DNA of 43,551 nucleotides from an uncultured Alphaproteobacteria bacterium. Lineage in GTDB: Bacteria > Pseudomonadota > Alphaproteobacteria > HIMB59 > GCA-002718135. The position numbers were made by a program, and so were the translations under genes. The stretch spans positions 83,728 to 127,278 of the forward strand of contig CACHAQ010000002.1 of NCBI GenBank assembly GCA_902577905.1. Reading direction: 5' to 3'. The notes below the pieces were generated by a model. The model was not told the origin of the DNA and did no database searches. It worked only from the letters and a program-made list of their open reading frames with translations. Below, piece by piece: positions 1-11,800 of the stretch (the first letter of the stretch is position 1; each line of letters opens with the position of its first letter).

Positions 1-166
1 ATATAATTTCAATTGCGTTTTTAATTTCAAGAGAGTTTGAAGTTTTAGAAACTATAAAAGAATACTGATTATATTGTTGCAGATTTGTGGATTTTTCAGT
101 TGTAATAGGTTTTTTTATAATATCATAGGCTCTTTCAAGAGATATTTTCTTATTTTTAATTTTCAT
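1..166 (-). CDS. rplW: 50S ribosomal protein L23 (N-terminal part, runs off the window)
   Basis: Reading the minus strand from the ATG at 164-166 gives about 55 residues with no stop before the window edge. They include the L23-like stretch [20 protein letters not shown], which matches the 'P(v/i)xTEKS' hallmark near the start of this protein. L23 binds domain III of 23S rRNA at the exit tunnel and docks trigger factor and SRP. The start codon overlaps the rplD stop as ATGA, so the two are probably translationally coupled. The position after rplD is the standard S10-operon order. The C-terminal part is outside the window. Confidence 0.93.
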   Translation of the reverse strand, partial: MKIKNKKISLERAYDIIKKPITTEKSTNLQQYNQYSFIVSKTSNSLEIKNAIEII

Positions 167-786
167 GAAAGCCTCTTTGTAATTTCATTAATTGATTTTT
201 GTTCAATGAATATTTTGTCGTACAAGATTAAATCCTTAACGTTTATTCCTTTTTGATTAAGAATTGATACCTTAGGTATATTCGCAGAGGCTAATTTAAA
301 GTTTTTGTTAATTCCAGACTCAGAATGGATAAATAAAGCAGATTTATAATTAAATTGTTGCAAGTCTGAACGTAATTCTTTTGTTTTAAAACTATTAATT
401 TCAAAAGAATCAATAATTATAATTTTTTCTTCAGTGATTTTAATAGATAAGGCTGATTTTAAAGCTAGTTTTTTTTCTTTTTTATTTAAACTAAATGAAT
501 GATCTCTATTTTGTGGACCCATAGCAACTGCACCACCTCTAAAATTTGGTGGCTTGTTACTACCTTGTCTAGCGTTACCTGTGCCTTTTTGAGAAAAGGG
601 TTTTTTACTACGTCCACTTACTTCAGATCTTGTTTTAGTTTTGTGTGAACCTTGTCTTGATTTAGCGTTTTGATATCTGATATATTGATGTATTAAGTCT
701 GGAAGTGCTTTGACACCAAAAATACTTGAATCCAATTCAACGTTTCCAACGGTTTTATTTTTTAAATTTAGAACTGATTTTTTCAT
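163..786 (-). CDS. rplD: 50S ribosomal protein L4
   Basis: This 207-residue protein has the L4 hallmark of a basic extended loop near residues 45-95, including [20 protein letters not shown] and the following RGGAVAMGP segment. In E. coli L4 the loop lines the exit tunnel and is where macrolide-resistance changes occur. Length is normal for L4. The ATG shares one base with the rplC stop (TAATG), and the stop overlaps the rplW start by four bases. In enterobacteria L4 also represses the S10 operon. No S10-type leader can be placed here because rpsJ abuts fusA, so that regulation is not supported. Confidence 0.98.
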   Translation of the reverse strand: MKKSVLNLKNKTVGNVELDSSIFGVKALPDLIHQYIRYQNAKSRQGSHKTKTRSEVSGRSKKPFSQKGTGNARQGSNKPPNFRGGAVAMGPQNRDHSFSLNKKEKKLALKSALSIKITEEKIIIIDSFEINSFKTKELRSDLQQFNYKSALFIHSESGINKNFKLASANIPKVSILNQKGINVKDLILYDKIFIEQKSINEITKRLS

Positions 787-1430
787 TATGATTTTTTAAC
801 TGAGTCTTTTAAATAGATGATGGAATTTTTTTTTCCTGGAACTGAACCTTTAATAATTAAAAGATTGTTTTCACTATCTATATCAATTACCTTTAAATTT
901 TGTTTAGTAACTTTTCTGTTACCCATTCTTCCAGCCATCTTCTTGCCTTTAAATACTCTGCCAGGATCTTGGTTTTGTCCAGTAGAACCATGAGATCGAT
1001 GAGATATAGACACACCATGTGATGCTCTCAGTCCGCCAAAGTTATGTCTTTTCATTACTCCTGCAAATCCTTTACCAATTGAAACACTACTCGCATCAAC
1101 AAACTGATTTACTTTAAAATGATCAGCATTAAGTTTTGTTCCAATTTCTAAGATATTATTATTATCAACCCTAAATTCTTTAATTATCTTTTTTGGTTTA
1201 ATCTTTATTGAAGAAAAAATTTTTCTTTGTGACTTATTTATTTTTGAAATATCTTTATTTAATTCTATCGATGCAAGTTGAATAGCATTATATCCATCTT
1301 TATCTAATGTTTTAACATTTGATACTATGCATTCATCAACTTTTAAAACTGTAACTTGAGTATTCTTTCCGTCCTTATAAAAAAAGGAACTATTTCCAAC
1401 TTTTGTAGCTATTAATCCTGATCTAAGCAT
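786..1430 (-). CDS. rplC: 50S ribosomal protein L3
   Basis: L3 is a primary 23S rRNA binder near the peptidyl-transferase centre. The protein shows the usual MLRSGLIATKVG start, the HNFGGLRASHGVSISHRSHG region and GKKMAGRMGNRKVTKQNL near the C-terminus. The glutamine in GSTGQNQDPGRVFKGKK lies where the PrmB-methylated Gln of E. coli L3 sits. I chose the ATG at 1428-1430 (214 residues) over an in-frame start at 1457. The longer version adds nine residues lacking family support and would run into rpsJ, whose stop is one base upstream of the chosen start. The gene ends in a TAATG overlap with rplD. Confidence 0.96.
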   Translation of the reverse strand: MLRSGLIATKVGNSSFFYKDGKNTQVTVLKVDECIVSNVKTLDKDGYNAIQLASIELNKDISKINKSQRKIFSSIKIKPKKIIKEFRVDNNNILEIGTKLNADHFKVNQFVDASSVSIGKGFAGVMKRHNFGGLRASHGVSISHRSHGSTGQNQDPGRVFKGKKMAGRMGNRKVTKQNLKVIDIDSENNLLIIKGSVPGKKNSIIYLKDSVKKS

Positions 1431-1431
1431 T

Positions 1432-1740
1432 TTAAATTTTAATATCCACTTCAACACCTGCAGATAAATCGAGCTTCATTAAAGCATCTACCGTCTGAGG
1501 TGTTGGATCAATTATATCTAAGAGGCGATTATGTGTTCTTATTTCTAGTTGGTCTCTACTTTTTTTATCAATGTGAGGTGATTTATTTACAGTAAATCTC
1601 TCAAATCTTGTTGGAAGAGGAATTGGGCCTTTAATTTTTGCTCCCGTTCTTTTTGCAGTATTTATTATATCTTGAGTACTTGCATCTAATAGAGAATTGT
1701 CAAAACCTCTTAATCTAATTCTAATGTTTTGGTTATCCAT
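1432..1740 (-). CDS. rpsJ: 30S ribosomal protein S10 (NusE)
   Basis: This 102-residue S10 shows the expected IRIRLRGFD opening, a central [19 protein letters not shown] loop and the [21 protein letters not shown]-terminal half. S10 is part of the 30S head and, as NusE, pairs with NusB and NusG in antitermination and transcription-translation coupling. Its ATG shares one base with the fusA stop (TAATG). This makes rpsJ the direct next cistron after fusA with no intervening tuf, unlike the common str-S10 arrangement. No promoter space exists between fusA and rpsJ, so the S10 genes appear to be transcribed as a continuation of the str genes. Confidence 0.98.
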   Translation of the reverse strand: MDNQNIRIRLRGFDNSLLDASTQDIINTAKRTGAKIKGPIPLPTRFERFTVNKSPHIDKKSRDQLEIRTHNRLLDIIDPTPQTVDALMKLDLSAGVEVDIKI

Positions 1741-3818
1741 TATGCTAACTTTGCCTTTACTTCTTCAGCTACATTTGAGGGAACCTCTTCATAATGATCA
1801 AACTGCATTGTATAGTTTGCTCTACCTTGTGATAAAGATCTTAAATTGTTTACATAGCCAAACATATTCGCAAGAGGGACCATAGCATCAACAACGTTTG
1901 CATTACCCCTAGTAGACATCTCCTGAACTTGACCTCTACGACTATTAAGATCCCCGATAACATCTCCCATATATTCTTCAGGTGTAACAACTTCTACTTT
2001 CATCATAGGTTCTAGTAAAACTGGTTTTGCTTTAGCTATACCTTCTCTGAAAGCTGCTCTTGCAGCAATTTCAAAAGCTAACACGCTAGAATCGACATCA
2101 TGATAAGCCCCATCATATAGAGTTGCTTTAAAATCTATGCATGGAAATCCTGCTATAACTCCTGTTTGCTGTTGAGCTATTAGACCCTTTTCTACTCCAG
2201 GAATATGTTCAGTAGGAATATTTCCACCTTTGATCTGATTTATAAATTCATACCCACTGCCAGGTTCACCAGGTTCAAATTTTATTTTAACTCTTGCAAA
2301 TTGACCAGCGCCACCTGATTGTTTTTTATGTGTGTAATCAACATCGAATGAGTTTGATATTGTCTCTCTATACGCTACTTGAGGAGCACCAACATTTGCC
2401 TCAACTTTAAACTCTCTTTTCATTCTATCAACAAGAATTTCTAGATGAAGCTCTCCCATTCCCTTAATTATTGTCTGACCACTTTCATGGTCTGTTGTTA
2501 CTCTAAAACTTGGATCCTCTTGGGCAAGTCTACCTAAAGCTTGACCCATTTTTTCATGATCAACTTTAGTTTTAGGCTCAACAGCAACCTCTATAACAGG
2601 ATCAGGAAAATCCATTTTTTCTAAAACAATAGGTTTATCAGAAGCGCACAAAGTTTCACCGGTTGTAACATCTTTTAAACCCACTAATGCAACAATATCA
2701 CCTGCATTAGCAGTTTTTATTTCTTCTCTATTATTTGCGTGCATTAATAGCATTCTGCCTATATTTTCTTTTTTTCCAGAATTAGAATTAAGGACACTGT
2801 CTTTAGTATTAATTGATCCAGAATATATTCTTGCAAAAGTCAAACTACCTACAAATGGATCTGTCATTATTTTAAATGCCAAAGCACTAAATGGTTCGCT
2901 GTCTTCGCATTTTCTAGTTAATTCTTTGGTATCATCATTAACATCAACACCTCTAACGTTTGCAACATCTGTAGGAGATGGCATGTAATCAATAACAGCA
3001 TCCAATAAAGGCTGTACGCCTTTATTTTTAAATGCTGAACCAGTTAACACTGGAACAAATGATCCCTTTAACGTTCCTTTTCTTATGCATGATTTTAATT
3101 CTTCAACAGATGGCTCTTTACCTTCAAGGTAATTTTCCATTATTGCATCATCTTCTTCAACAGCTTTTTCAATTAGTTTTAATCTATATTCTTCAGATTG
3201 CTTTTTAAGATCATCAGGTATATCCAAAATATCAAATTCAGCTCCTAAGCTTTCGTCTCTCCAAATTACGGCCTTATTAGATACTAAATCAACTACACCT
3301 TTTAAGTTACTCTCAATTCCAATTGGTAGCTGAGTGACTAACGGATATGAGCCTAAACGATCTGAAATCATATCAACACACATAAAGAAATTTGCACCGG
3401 TTCTATCTAATTTATTTACAAAACACATTCTTGGCACTTTGTATTTATCTGCTTGTCTCCAAACAGTTTCAGACTGAGGTTCAACACCAGCTACACCATC
3501 AAAAACCGCTACTGCTCCATCTAATACTTTTAGAGATCTTTCTACTTCAATTGTGAAGTCGACATGACCAGGGGTATCTATAATATTTATTCTATGATCA
3601 TTCCAAAAACATGTTGTTGCAGCTGAAGTAATTGTAATACCTCTTTCTTGTTCTTGTTCCATCCAGTCCATTGTTGCAGCGCCGTCGTGCACTTCCCCAA
3701 TTTTGTGAGATTTGCCTGTATAGTATAGTATTCTTTCAGTTGTAGTTGTTTTACCTGCATCAATGTGAGCCATAATTCCTATATTTCTATATTTAGATAA
3801 TGGGTGTGTTCGAGTCAT
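1740..3818 (-). CDS. fusA: Translation elongation factor G
   Basis: EF-G is the GTPase that drives ribosomal translocation and, with RRF, recycling. The G1 loop AHIDAGKTT lies at residues 17-25 and G3 is [18 protein letters not shown] covers G4, and domains II-V follow to a normal total of 692 residues. I took the start as the ATG at 3816-3818 ([20 protein letters not shown]). The open frame extends 14 codons further up, but that puts the start inside rpsG and adds residues not seen in the family. With the chosen start the gap to the rpsG stop is 7 bases. It belongs to the rpsL-rpsG-fusA str unit. Confidence 0.97.
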   Translation of the reverse strand: MTRTHPLSKYRNIGIMAHIDAGKTTTTERILYYTGKSHKIGEVHDGAATMDWMEQEQERGITITSAATTCFWNDHRINIIDTPGHVDFTIEVERSLKVLDGAVAVFDGVAGVEPQSETVWRQADKYKVPRMCFVNKLDRTGANFFMCVDMISDRLGSYPLVTQLPIGIESNLKGVVDLVSNKAVIWRDESLGAEFDILDIPDDLKKQSEEYRLKLIEKAVEEDDAIMENYLEGKEPSVEELKSCIRKGTLKGSFVPVLTGSAFKNKGVQPLLDAVIDYMPSPTDVANVRGVDVNDDTKELTRKCEDSEPFSALAFKIMTDPFVGSLTFARIYSGSINTKDSVLNSNSGKKENIGRMLLMHANNREEIKTANAGDIVALVGLKDVTTGETLCASDKPIVLEKMDFPDPVIEVAVEPKTKVDHEKMGQALGRLAQEDPSFRVTTDHESGQTIIKGMGELHLEILVDRMKREFKVEANVGAPQVAYRETISNSFDVDYTHKKQSGGAGQFARVKIKFEPGEPGSGYEFINQIKGGNIPTEHIPGVEKGLIAQQQTGVIAGFPCIDFKATLYDGAYHDVDSSVLAFEIAARAAFREGIAKAKPVLLEPMMKVEVVTPEEYMGDVIGDLNSRRGQVQEMSTRGNANVVDAMVPLANMFGYVNNLRSLSQGRANYTMQFDHYEEVPSNVAEEVKAKLA

Positions 3819-3825
3819 ATATATT

Positions 3826-4296
3826 TTACCATCTAAAGTGCGAGAAAGCTCTGTTTGCATCTGCCATCTTATGAGTTTCTTCTCTTTTTTTTACGGCATT
3901 TCCTTTATTATTAAATGCATCTATAATCTCATTAGCCACTCTTTCTTTCATTGTTTTTTCATTTCTTTTTATTGCTGAGTCAACAATCCATTTCATTGCA
4001 AGTGTTTGGGCTCTTTTTGGCCTAACTTCCATTGGAACCTGATATGTAGCGCCTCCAACTCTTCGAGACCTAACCTCTAAAGATGGCTTAACATTGTTTA
4101 ATGCTTCATGAAAAAACTCAATTGGGGTTTTATCTGTTTTTTTAGACACCAAGTCAAATGCACCATAAACAATTTTTTCAGATGTAGATTTTTTACCATC
4201 AAGCATTATTCTATTCATAAATTTAGCTAAAACCAAATCCTTAAACTTGTGATCAGGAAGTATAGTTCTTTTTTCTGCTGCTCTTCTTCGTGACAT
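3826..4296 (-). CDS. rpsG: 30S ribosomal protein S7
   Basis: At 156 residues this has the typical bacterial S7 length and motifs: [10 protein letters not shown] at the start, [23 protein letters not shown], and [20 protein letters not shown] in the middle. S7 nucleates assembly of the 30S head on the 3' major domain of 16S rRNA and sits at the exit site. It begins two bases after the rpsL stop, so the two are almost certainly co-translated. In E. coli S7 is the autoregulator of the str operon, binding between rpsL and rpsG. The 2-base gap here leaves no room for that site in the usual place. Confidence 0.98.
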   Translation of the reverse strand: MSRRRAAEKRTILPDHKFKDLVLAKFMNRIMLDGKKSTSEKIVYGAFDLVSKKTDKTPIEFFHEALNNVKPSLEVRSRRVGGATYQVPMEVRPKRAQTLAMKWIVDSAIKRNEKTMKERVANEIIDAFNNKGNAVKKREETHKMADANRAFSHFRW

Positions 4297-4298
4297 AT

Positions 4299-4670
4299 TT
4301 ATTTCGGACGTTTTGCTCCATAGAGCGATCTTCTTTGTTTTCTTGAAGACACTCCTTGTGTATCGAGAGTGCCTCTAAGTATATGATATCTAACACCAGG
4401 AAGATCCTTCACTCGCCCTCCTCTTATTAATACCACTGAGTGTTCTTGCAAGTTGTGGCCTTCTCCCGGAATGTAAGCTGACACTTCTTGTCCATTAGTT
4501 AATTTTACTCTTGCTACTTTTCTAAGTGCAGAATTAGGTTTTTTAGGAGTGGTAGTATAAACTCTAGTACAAACGCCTCTTTTTTGAGGACTTTTGTCTA
4601 ATGCAGGAACCTTGTTTCTTTTTCTAACAGCGGACCTACCTTTTCTAACAAGTTGGTTTATTGTTGGCAT
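4299..4670 (-). CDS. rpsL: 30S ribosomal protein S12
   Basis: This 123-residue S12 carries [19 protein letters not shown], including the lysine pair equivalent to E. coli K42/K43, and [17 protein letters not shown] containing the K87-D88 region. These are the streptomycin-resistance and decoding-accuracy positions, and they have the wild-type, sensitive-type residues. S12 lies at the decoding centre. It heads the rpsL-rpsG-fusA group and follows rpoC after 107 bases, one of the longer gaps in this part of the window. That gap contains a -35-like TTGACT and a possible hairpin, listed separately. Confidence 0.98.
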   Translation of the reverse strand: MPTINQLVRKGRSAVRKRNKVPALDKSPQKRGVCTRVYTTTPKKPNSALRKVARVKLTNGQEVSAYIPGEGHNLQEHSVVLIRGGRVKDLPGVRYHILRGTLDTQGVSSRKQRRSLYGAKRPK

Positions 4671-4699
4671 TTTTCCCTTTAGTTAAGTGTTTGGATACT

Positions 4700-4757
4700 A
4701 CTCCACGACCTTTAACAAATCGTAGGGGTCTTTATTAATTGATTTCCATAAAGTCAA
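4700..4757 (-). promoter_or_regulatory. Possible promoter and hairpin between rpoC and rpsL
   Basis: On the minus strand a TTGACT (4757-4752) is followed 17 bases later by TAAAGA (4734-4729), an acceptable -35 and a weak -10. Bases 4729-4700 can fold into a stem: ACCCCTACGA pairs with TCGTGGAGT, with one mismatch and one bulge around an 11-base loop. A start site set by this -10 would fall inside the stem, so the hairpin would form only in transcripts reading through from rpoC. No U-run follows it, so it is not a standard terminator. This is pattern reading only. Confidence 0.3.
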
Positions 4758-4777
4758 GCAGATATACGAAAAAGTTA

Positions 4778-7700
4778 CTAATTTTCTATATTTTCTGACT
4801 GATTCTTATTAATAACCTCTTGATCTCTTTCAAATGCAATATTTTCATAGTCTGATGTCATTTTTCCTGTACCTGCTGGAATTAATCTTCCAACAATTAC
4901 ATTTTCTTTAAGACCATTAAGAGTATCTACTTTACCCAAGGTAGCTGCATCGGTTAATACTTTAGTAGTTTCTTGAAATGAAGCAGCAGAAATAAATGAG
5001 TTTGTTTGCAAACTAGCTTTAGTTATTCCAAGCAATACAGGTTCATAAGAAACTTCTTTCTTTCCTTCATTAGATAATATTTTATTGATTTTTAAAGCAT
5101 CTCTTTTTTGAATTTGTTCACCTGCAATCAGATTAGAGTCGCCTGGTTCTTTAATGAGAACTTTTTGCAACATTTGCCTAGCTATAGTTTCTATATGTTT
5201 ATCATTAATGTATACGCCTTGAAGTTTATAAACAGATTGAACTTCTCTCACAAGATATCTTGCTAATTCTTCAACTCCCAAAATTCTAAGTATATCATGT
5301 GGTACAGCTGTGCCTTCAACTAGTATATCACCTTTTTTTACAAAATCTCCTTCTTGGACATTTAAATACTTAGATCGAGGTATTAATATTTCAAAAGTAT
5401 CTTTTTCATCCATAGATGTAATAATAACTCTTCTCTTATTTTTATAATCTTTACCAAATGAAATCTTACCATCAATTTCACACATTATTGCAGGATCTTT
5501 TGGCTTTCTAGCCTCAAATAATTCGGCTACTCTTGGAAGACCTCCAGTGATATCTTTTGTTTTAGATGACTCTTTTGGTATTCTTGCAATTACTTGCCCA
5601 GCTGAAACCTCTTGACCATCTTCTACACTCAGAATTGAATCAATTGACATTGGATAGTTTGATAAATTTGCCTCTTCTGTTTTTTCATTCGATAGTTCAT
5701 CAACTATATTTATTGCGGGTTTAAAATTTTTACTTTTCTGATTCTGACTCCAATCAATTACAATTTTACTTGATATTCCTGTAGTATCATCAATTGATTC
5801 CCTAAAAGAGACTCCTTGTTTTAAATCAAGATATTTAACATACCCATTTCTCTCAGAAATTATTGGCAAGGTGTAAGGATCCCATTCTGCAAGTAATTGA
5901 TTATTTTTGACATCATCTTGATCATTTACGAGAAGTTTAGAACCGAATGGTATATTTGAGGAATATTTTTCTTCATTTTCATCAATAATTTTTATCTTAG
6001 CATTTCTACTTAAAACGATTTTATTCTTAAATTTATCTTCAATAATTTTTATATTTTCTAGTTTAACTTTTCCTGATAATGGAGTTGTTGCATTAGATTG
6101 CTCAACGGATGAACTTGCAGCTCCTCCAATATGAAATGTTCTCATTGTTAACTGGGTACCAGGCTCCCCAATAGATTGTGCGGCTATAATACCTACAGCT
6201 TCACCTACGTTAACAGGTGTTCCTCTAGCTAGATCTCTTCCGTAACAAATTGCACAAATTCCATCTTCTGTTTCACAAGTTAATACTGACCTTATCTTTA
6301 ATGATCTAATTCCTAATTTAGATATGGAGTCTAGATGTTTTTCAGAAATAATTTCACCGGATTTCACAATAATATTTTGATTTTCATCAATAATATTGTC
6401 AACAGGTGTTCTTCCTAATATTCTTTCAGTTAAAGGTGATGTTATATTTCCTGATTCAACAATCTCTTCAACAATTACTCCATTTTTTGTATTACAATCT
6501 TCTTCTCTAATAACTGCATCTTGCGCAACGTCTACTAATCTTCTAGTTAGATATCCACTACTAGCAGTTTTAAGAGCCGTATCTGCAAGACCTTTTCTAG
6601 CTCCATGAGTGGATGTGAAGTATTCTAGAACTGATAAACCTTCTTTAAAATTTGATTTAATTGGGTTTTCAATAATTTCACCAGAAGGCTTAGCCATTAG
6701 GCCTCTCATTCCTGATAATTGTTTTAGTTGAGCAGCAGATCCTCTTGCTCCTGAGTGAGCCATCATATAAACAGAGTTAATAGGTTGATCATCAGAAGGG
6801 CTTGAAATTACATCTAACATTTTATCAGCGACTCTATTTGTGCATTCAGACCAAGCGTCTACAACTTTATTATATTTTTCACCTTGTGTAATTAATCCGT
6901 CTTGATATTGGTCTTCATATTCTTGAACTTTTAACTGTGTAGTATTTAAAAGGTCATTTTTATCGGATGGAATAATAAGATCGTCCTTACCAAATGAAAT
7001 ACCAGCTATTGCAGCATATTTAAATCCAATTTGCATAATATGATCGGCAAATAAGACAGTCTCTTTTTGTCCACAAAATCTATAAACAGTGTCAATGATA
7101 TTACTAACTTCTTTTTTTGTTAGTACTTTATTTATCATTTCATAATTTATATTTTTATTCTTTGGTAAAATATTTCCTAATATCATTCTTCCCGGAGAAG
7201 TTTCTACTTTTAACAATTTTCCTTCAGATGTTTCTATTCTTGCTATAATTTTTGAATGAAGTGTAATGTCATTATTTTCTAAAGCTTTTAATATTTCATT
7301 TAAATCAACAAAACTTCGCCCCTCTCCAATCTGTTTTTCTCTGATTATTGATAAATAATAAATTCCTAAAATAATATCTTGAGAAGGAACGATAATTGGT
7401 TTGCCACTTGCTGGATGTAGAATATTGTTTGTACTCATCATCAGTACTCTTGCTTCAAGCTGAGCTTCAAGACTTAAAGGAACATGAACTGCCATTTGGT
7501 CACCATCAAAGTCAGCATTAAAAGCTGTACATACTAATGGATGCAATTGAATAGATTTACCTTCAATTAAAATTGGTTCAAATGCCTGAATACCTAATCT
7601 ATGTAAAGTTGGTGCTCTATTTAATAGGACGGGATGTTCCCTAATTACTTCTTCTAAGATGTCCCAAACTCTTGGGTCTTCTTTTTCAACTAATTTTTTT

Positions 7701-8896
7701 GCAGCTTTAATGGTATTTGCCCAACCATAAATATCAAGTTTATGGAATATAAAAGGTTTAAAAAGTTCAAGAGCCATTTTTTTTGGAATACCACATTGAT
7801 GGAGTTTAAGGTTTGGCCCAACAACAATTACCGATCTTCCAGAATAATCAACTCTTTTTCCTAATAAATTTTGCCTAAATCTTCCTTGTTTACCCTTTAG
7901 CATATCAGATAATGATTTAAGAGGTCTTTTATTAGTAGAAGTTATTACTCTACCTCTTCTTCCATTATCAAAGAGTGCATCAACGGACTCTTGAAGCATT
8001 CTTTTTTCATTTCTGATAATTATATCAGGCGCTCTTAAATCAATTAATCTTTTTAACCTGTTATTTCTATTAATAACTCTTCTGTATAAATCATTTAAAT
8101 CACTAGTAGCAAACCTACCTCCATCGAGTGGAACTAGTGGTCTTAATTCAGGAGGTATTACAGGGAGAACTCTCATAATCATCCATTCTGGTTTATTCTT
8201 TGATAAAATAAATGATTCTATAAGCTTAAGTCTTTTTGTAATTTTTGTTTTTTTTAACTCAGATTTAGTTTCCTTAAGATCAATTTTTAACTGATTGTAA
8301 TCAGCGTTGAGGTCAATACTTAAAAGCATTTGTTCAATTGCCTCTGCCCCAATTGCAGCACTAAAGGAGTCTTCTCCGTATTCATCTTGGTAATCAATAA
8401 ATTGTTCCTCAGAAATAATTTCTCCTTTTTTAAGGTCAGTTAAGCCGGGTTCGACAACAATAAATTGTTCAAAATAGAGAACTTTTTCTAAATTTTTTAT
8501 AGTCATATCAAGAAGCGTTGCTATCCTGCTTGGCAAAGATTTCATAAACCAAATATGAGAAACTGGGGCTGCCAATTCAATATGCCCCATTCTATCTCTT
8601 CTAACTTTAGATAGTGTAACCTCAACACCACATTTTTCACATATAATTCCTCTGAATTTCATTCTTTTATATTTTCCACATAAACACTCGTAATCTTTTA
8701 CGGGTCCAAAAATTCTAGAGCAAAATAACCCATCTTTTTCTGGTTTAAATGTTCTATAGTTAATTGTTTCAGGTTTTTTGATTTCACCAAATGACCAAGA
8801 TCTTATATCGTCTGGACTAGCAATTGATATTTTAAGGCTATTAAAATTTTGAACACCTTGGTTTTGATTAAAAATATTTGTAAGTTCTTTATTCAT
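4778..8896 (-). CDS. rpoC: DNA-directed RNA polymerase subunit beta'
   Basis: This is the catalytic clamp subunit of RNA polymerase, 1372 residues long. The N-terminal zinc site is C71, C73, C86 and C89. The active-site loop [10 protein letters not shown] begins at residue 460, so the three Mg-binding aspartates are D462, D464 and D466. The second zinc site includes C874, C881 and C884, with a further Cys near residue 798. The trigger-loop/bridge region and the C-terminal [17 protein letters not shown] segment are present. Its start overlaps the end of rpoB by 8 bases, so the two large subunits are coupled. Length and motifs are normal, with no fusion or split. Confidence 0.99.
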   Translation of the reverse strand: MNKELTNIFNQNQGVQNFNSLKISIASPDDIRSWSFGEIKKPETINYRTFKPEKDGLFCSRIFGPVKDYECLCGKYKRMKFRGIICEKCGVEVTLSKVRRDRMGHIELAAPVSHIWFMKSLPSRIATLLDMTIKNLEKVLYFEQFIVVEPGLTDLKKGEIISEEQFIDYQDEYGEDSFSAAIGAEAIEQMLLSIDLNADYNQLKIDLKETKSELKKTKITKRLKLIESFILSKNKPEWMIMRVLPVIPPELRPLVPLDGGRFATSDLNDLYRRVINRNNRLKRLIDLRAPDIIIRNEKRMLQESVDALFDNGRRGRVITSTNKRPLKSLSDMLKGKQGRFRQNLLGKRVDYSGRSVIVVGPNLKLHQCGIPKKMALELFKPFIFHKLDIYGWANTIKAAKKLVEKEDPRVWDILEEVIREHPVLLNRAPTLHRLGIQAFEPILIEGKSIQLHPLVCTAFNADFDGDQMAVHVPLSLEAQLEARVLMMSTNNILHPASGKPIIVPSQDIILGIYYLSIIREKQIGEGRSFVDLNEILKALENNDITLHSKIIARIETSEGKLLKVETSPGRMILGNILPKNKNINYEMINKVLTKKEVSNIIDTVYRFCGQKETVLFADHIMQIGFKYAAIAGISFGKDDLIIPSDKNDLLNTTQLKVQEYEDQYQDGLITQGEKYNKVVDAWSECTNRVADKMLDVISSPSDDQPINSVYMMAHSGARGSAAQLKQLSGMRGLMAKPSGEIIENPIKSNFKEGLSVLEYFTSTHGARKGLADTALKTASSGYLTRRLVDVAQDAVIREEDCNTKNGVIVEEIVESGNITSPLTERILGRTPVDNIIDENQNIIVKSGEIISEKHLDSISKLGIRSLKIRSVLTCETEDGICAICYGRDLARGTPVNVGEAVGIIAAQSIGEPGTQLTMRTFHIGGAASSSVEQSNATTPLSGKVKLENIKIIEDKFKNKIVLSRNAKIKIIDENEEKYSSNIPFGSKLLVNDQDDVKNNQLLAEWDPYTLPIISERNGYVKYLDLKQGVSFRESIDDTTGISSKIVIDWSQNQKSKNFKPAINIVDELSNEKTEEANLSNYPMSIDSILSVEDGQEVSAGQVIARIPKESSKTKDITGGLPRVAELFEARKPKDPAIMCEIDGKISFGKDYKNKRRVIITSMDEKDTFEILIPRSKYLNVQEGDFVKKGDILVEGTAVPHDILRILGVEELARYLVREVQSVYKLQGVYINDKHIETIARQMLQKVLIKEPGDSNLIAGEQIQKRDALKINKILSNEGKKEVSYEPVLLGITKASLQTNSFISAASFQETTKVLTDAATLGKVDTLNGLKENVIVGRLIPAGTGKMTSDYENIAFERDQEVINKNQSENIEN

Positions 8897-11800
8897 TTGA
8901 TCCTATTAAGTTAGTTAAATTATTTTCTTTTAAGTTTTCTTTGAAGTCTAGATTTAAACCAAGCGATCTCAGCTCTTTAACCATTACGTTGAATGACTCA
9001 GGTGTTCCTGACTCAAAATTATTATCTCCTTTTACAATAGACTCATAAACTTTAGTTCTTCCTGCAACATCATCTGATTTGATAGTTAAAATTTCTTGAA
9101 GTGTGTAAGCAGCACCGTATGCTTCTAATGCCCAAACTTCCATTTCACCAAATCTTTGACCTCCAAATTGAGCCTTACCTCCAAGAGGTTGTTGCGTCAC
9201 TAAGCTGTAAGGGCCAATTGATCTGGCGTGAATTTTTTCATCAACTAAATGATGTAGTTTTAGCATATACATATAACCAACAGTTACTGGTCTTTCAAAC
9301 TTTTGGCCCGTAACACCGTCATATAATGTCTCTTGACCAGTTCCCGAAACACCTGAAATTGATAATAAGTTTGTTATATCTTTTTCTTTAGCTCCATCAA
9401 ATACAGGAGTAGCAAATGGTATTCCTTCTCTTAAGTTGTTACCTAGCTCAAATAATTCATCATCATTCATATTTTTAATAATTTTTTGATGGCTATCTAA
9501 ATCATAAATTTCTAACAACTTATTTCTTAAATCATTAGTTTGACCTTCTGATTGTATTTTTTTTAACATTTCATTTACTTGCTTACCTAATGAAGCTGAG
9601 GCCCATCCAAGATGAGTTTCTAAAATTTGACCTATGTTCATTCTACTAGGCACACCAAGAGGGTTTAAAACTATATCTACAGGAGTTCCATCTTCAAGAT
9701 AAGGCATATCCTCAACAGGACAAATCTTTGATATAACACCTTTATTGCCGTGTCTTCCTGCCATTTTATCCCCCGGTTGAAGCTTACGCTTAACTGAAAT
9801 AAATACTTTTATTAATTTTAATACACCAGGTAGTAACTCATCTCCACTTTGAATTTTATCAATTTTATTTTCAAATTTTTGATTGATATTACCAAGTTGA
9901 TTCTCATAATTTTTGACTAACAATTCTATCTGATTGTTTTTTTTCTCATCTTGTATATTTATTTTTAACAAATCAGTTAAACTTAAGTTTTCAATTTGCT
10001 CAAATTTTATCTGCGTATTTTTTGATAAAGAATCAATACCGGATACAAACACTTGATTATTAAGTAATTCTCTTAAATGATTGCCAAAACTTTTTTCTAA
10101 TATTTTTAATTCATCATCTCTATCTCTAGCAATTACTTCAATCTGATTATTTTCAATACTTATTGCTCTTTCATCTTTATCGATACCTCTCCTTGAAAAA
10201 ACTCTTATTTCTACTACCGTACCTTTAACACCTGGCGGTACTCTTAAGCTTGTATCTTTTACATCAGCAGCTTTTTCTCCAAATATGGCTCTGAGTAATT
10301 TTTCTTCGGGTGTCATAGGAGACTCGCCTTTTGGCGTAACTTTACCAACAAGTATATCTCCAGAATTAACTTCAGCTCCAACATAAACAATTCCTGTTTC
10401 GTCTAAATTTACAAGCATTTCCTCACTGGCATTTGGGATATCTCTCGTGATTTCTTCTGGTCCTAGCTTAGTATCTCTCGACATAACCTCAAATTCTTCA
10501 ACATGAATGGAAGTAAATACATCATCTTGAACAACTTTTTCTGAGATTAGTATTGAGTCTTCAAAGTTATACCCATTCCATGGCATAAATGCTGCAAGTA
10601 CATTTCTACCAAGAGCTAGTTCACCTAAATCAGTTGCTGGACCATCAGCTATAACTTGATTTTTATTAACTTTATCACCAACATTTACAAGGGGGCGTTG
10701 AGTAATACATGTATTTTGGTTAGATCTTTGAAATTTAGACAAATTATAAATATCAATCTTATTTAGTGTCTTGTCATTCTTATCAGTTATTCTGATTACT
10801 ATTCTATTAGCATCAAGTTGATCAACTACTCCTTCTCTTTTTGCCACGATGGTTGATCCACTATCATTAGCTACTGTATATTCCATTCCAGTTCCAACTA
10901 ATGGAGCCTTTGGTTTAATTAATGGCACAGCTTGTCTCATCATATTTGAGCCCATTAGAGCTCTATTTGCATCGTCATTTTCCAAAAAAGGTATTAATGA
11001 GGATGCAACAGATACTAATTGCTGAGGGGAAACATCCATTAAATCGATAGCATCAATATCTACGTTAATAAACTCACCATTTTTTCTACAACTTACAATT
11101 TGATTTGCAAATTTACCTTTTGTGTCAATTTCTGCATTTGCTTGTGCTATTACAAAGTCTTCTTCATCAATAGCACTTAAATAAATTACTTGGTTTGATA
11201 CTTTTCCTGAATTTACTATTCTATAGGGAGTTTCTATAAAACCATATTTATTGATTCTAGAATATGATGCTAAGCTATTAATTAATCCAATGTTGGCCCC
11301 TTCAGGTGTTTCAATCGGACAAATTCTTCCGTAATGAGTTTGGTGCACATCTCTAACTTCAAACCCAGCTCTTTCTCTGTTTAAACCTCCTGGACCAAGT
11401 GCTGAAACTCTTCTTTTATGAGTGATTTCACTTAGCGGATTAGTCTGATCCATAAATTGACTTAGTTGACTAAGTCCAAAAAATTCCTTTATTGAAGCAA
11501 CAACAGGTTTAGCATTAACGATATCCTGAGGCATTATGTTATCAACTTCTAGGGAGCTCAGTCTTTCTTTGATTGCCCTATCCATCTTTAGTAAGCCAAT
11601 TCTATATTGGTTCTCTAATAGCTCACCAACTGAACGCACCCTTCGATTAGCTAAATGATCGATATCATCAATCTCGCCTTTTCCATCAATAAGATTATGC
11701 ATGTGTTTCACAACATCTACAATATCACTTTTATCCAAGACTCTTTGTTCAATTTTTGTATTCTTCTTAAATTTTGCATTAATTTTTAGCCTACCGACTG

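Noticed and set aside
1431..1457. Longer rplC start at 1457
   Set aside because: The extra nine residues fall inside rpsJ and do not match L3; the MLRSGLIATKVG start is typical.
3819..3860. Longer fusA start at 3860 (14 extra residues)
   Set aside because: It lies within rpsG, adds residues absent from the EF-G family, and the [14 protein letters not shown] start at 3818 is standard.
6396..6608. Plus-strand open frames within rpoC, rpoB and other large genes
   Set aside because: They lie fully inside well-supported genes and show no recognisable protein features.
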